Part shown: piece by piece, positions 63,549 to 64,000 of the stretch
Position numbering within the stretch: position 1 is the first letter of the stretch
How the letters are laid out: every line of letters begins with the position of its first letter
Assembly (NCBI GenBank): GCA_038184435.1
Contig: CP116227.1
Coordinates: 1,517,501 to 1,581,500 of the forward strand
Length of the DNA: 64,000 bases
Direction of reading: 5' to 3'
Source of the DNA: Nocardioides alkalitolerans
GTDB taxonomy: Bacteria; Actinomycetota; Actinomycetes; Propionibacteriales; Nocardioidaceae
Notes under the pieces: generated by a model
Told to the model about the DNA's origin: nothing
Database searches by the model: none
Seen by the model: only the letters and a program-made list of their open reading frames with translations
Made by a program: the position numbers and the translations under genes

Positions 63549-63950
63549 TCAGGCCCGCTGTCCGCGCACGATGGCGCCGAGGACCCCGTTGACGAAGCCC
63601 GGCGAGTCGTCGGTCGACAGGTCGCCGACGAGCACGAGGGCCTCGCTGACCGCGACGGCCGCGTCGACGTCGTCCGCGTGGAGGATCTCCCAGACCGCGA
63701 TGCGCAGCACGTTGCGGTCGACCGCGGGCATGCGCTCGAGGCTCCACCCGTCAGCGCTGTCGCGGAGGAGCTGGTCGATCTCGGCCTGGTGCTCGACCAC
63801 GCCGCGCACGATCACGGCGGAGTAGGGGTTGGTGGGCCCCTCGCCCCCGGCGATGTCCGCCTCGAGCTGCTCGACCGCGCTCTGCCCCCGCATCTCGGAG
63901 GCGAACAGCACGTCGAGGGCCCGCTTGCGGGCCTTGGTGCGGGCTCCCAT
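63549..63950 (-). CDS. nusB: Transcription antitermination factor NusB
   Basis: All-helical RNA-binding protein of the rRNA antitermination complex. 133 residues; ARKRALDVLFASEMRG, SLERMPAVDRNVLRIAVWEIL, and AVAVSEALVLVGDLSTDDSPGFVNGVLG are diagnostic. Overlaps the efp stop by one base (TGATG). Confidence 0.97.
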   Translation of the reverse strand: MGARTKARKRALDVLFASEMRGQSAVEQLEADIAGGEGPTNPYSAVIVRGVVEHQAEIDQLLRDSADGWSLERMPAVDRNVLRIAVWEILHADDVDAAVAVSEALVLVGDLSTDDSPGFVNGVLGAIVRGQRA

Positions 63951-64000
63951 CAGGACTTGACGCGGCCCAGGTAGGACGAGTCGCGCGTGTCGACCTTGAC
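63950..64000 (-). CDS. efp: Elongation factor P, C-terminal codons only
   Basis: The last 16 codons are visible, ending in DTRDSSYLGRVKS, the family's usual C-terminus (compare DTRDGSYLGRVKS). EF-P relieves ribosome stalling at polyproline. Adjacent to nusB as in most actinobacteria. The rest lies outside the window. Confidence 0.9.
   Translation of the reverse strand, partial: VKVDTRDSSYLGRVKS

Noticed and set aside
60657..63974. An 1105-codon plus-strand frame covering the quinone-oxidoreductase and ParA-like genes
   Set aside because: Antisense to two clear genes and crosses the palindromic repeat; composition is that of a shadow frame.

Overview
The window is a high-GC (about 70%+) actinobacterial chromosome segment with dense operons, frequent GTG starts and ATGA/GTGA overlaps. 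Gene content and order fit the Propionibacteriales, most likely Nocardioides or a close relative. The cues are mihF after gmk, the pyrR-pyrB-pyrC-carA-carB-pyrD-pyrF run, an FMN-riboswitch rib operon with a PnuC-type RibM, a DUF222/HNH gene, a Pnkp-Hen1 pair and a helicase-motif-less PriA. This placement is inferred from gene content. No rRNA, tRNA, transposase or CRISPR array was found.

Layout, in coordinate order (most genes are on the minus strand, so operons read right to left). 1-9902: the arginine operon argC-(ACT protein)-argJ-argB-argD-argF-argR-argG-argH, followed by a DNA-3-methyladenine glycosylase cut by the window edge. Tandem ARG boxes sit at the argC start. 9976-10057: a nested-palindrome repeat whose second copy lies at 61756-61820. 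10084-13702: pheS-pheT. 13780-15301: a divergent EamA exporter / MarR pair. 15372-19605: SseB-like protein, infC-rpmI-rplT, trmH-type rRNA methyltransferase and an orphan histidine kinase. infC has an ATC start and a rho-independent terminator in its leader. 19679-21996: a plus-strand trio of membrane protein, PLP enzyme and uridine-kinase-like protein. 22077-28336: FMN riboswitch, ribD-ribE-ribM-ribBA-ribH, then hisE-hisG and a PH-domain membrane protein. 28432: rpe.

29106-37339 looks like an accessory insert separating rpe from rsmB, which are neighbours in many actinobacteria. It holds a stand-alone LigD-type polymerase, an ArsR regulator with an MFS exporter, the RNA-repair pair Pnkp/Hen1, and an SMC/ABC-type ATPase. 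37370-40856: rsmB, mmcQ-like, fmt and def. 40928-43230: a GNAT acetyltransferase, a DUF222-HNH protein and a tandem-repeat array, forming a second insert before priA. 43234-50947: priA, two paralogous membrane proteins, metK, coaBC, rpoZ, gmk and mihF. 51049-60538: the pyrimidine operon, with a PyrR-binding sequence overlapping the pyrR leader. 60699-64000: a quinone-oxidoreductase-like enzyme, a palindrome-rich non-coding stretch, a ParA/MinD-like ATPase, nusB and the last codons of efp.

Most of the window is core biosynthesis (arginine, pyrimidine, riboflavin, start of histidine) and translation. The less ordinary parts are the CASTOR-like ACT protein inside the arginine operon, the divergent polymerase/ArsR unit, the Pnkp-Hen1-ATPase neighbourhood, the two repeat families, the hairpins buried in the start of the rRNA methyltransferase gene, and the infC leader.
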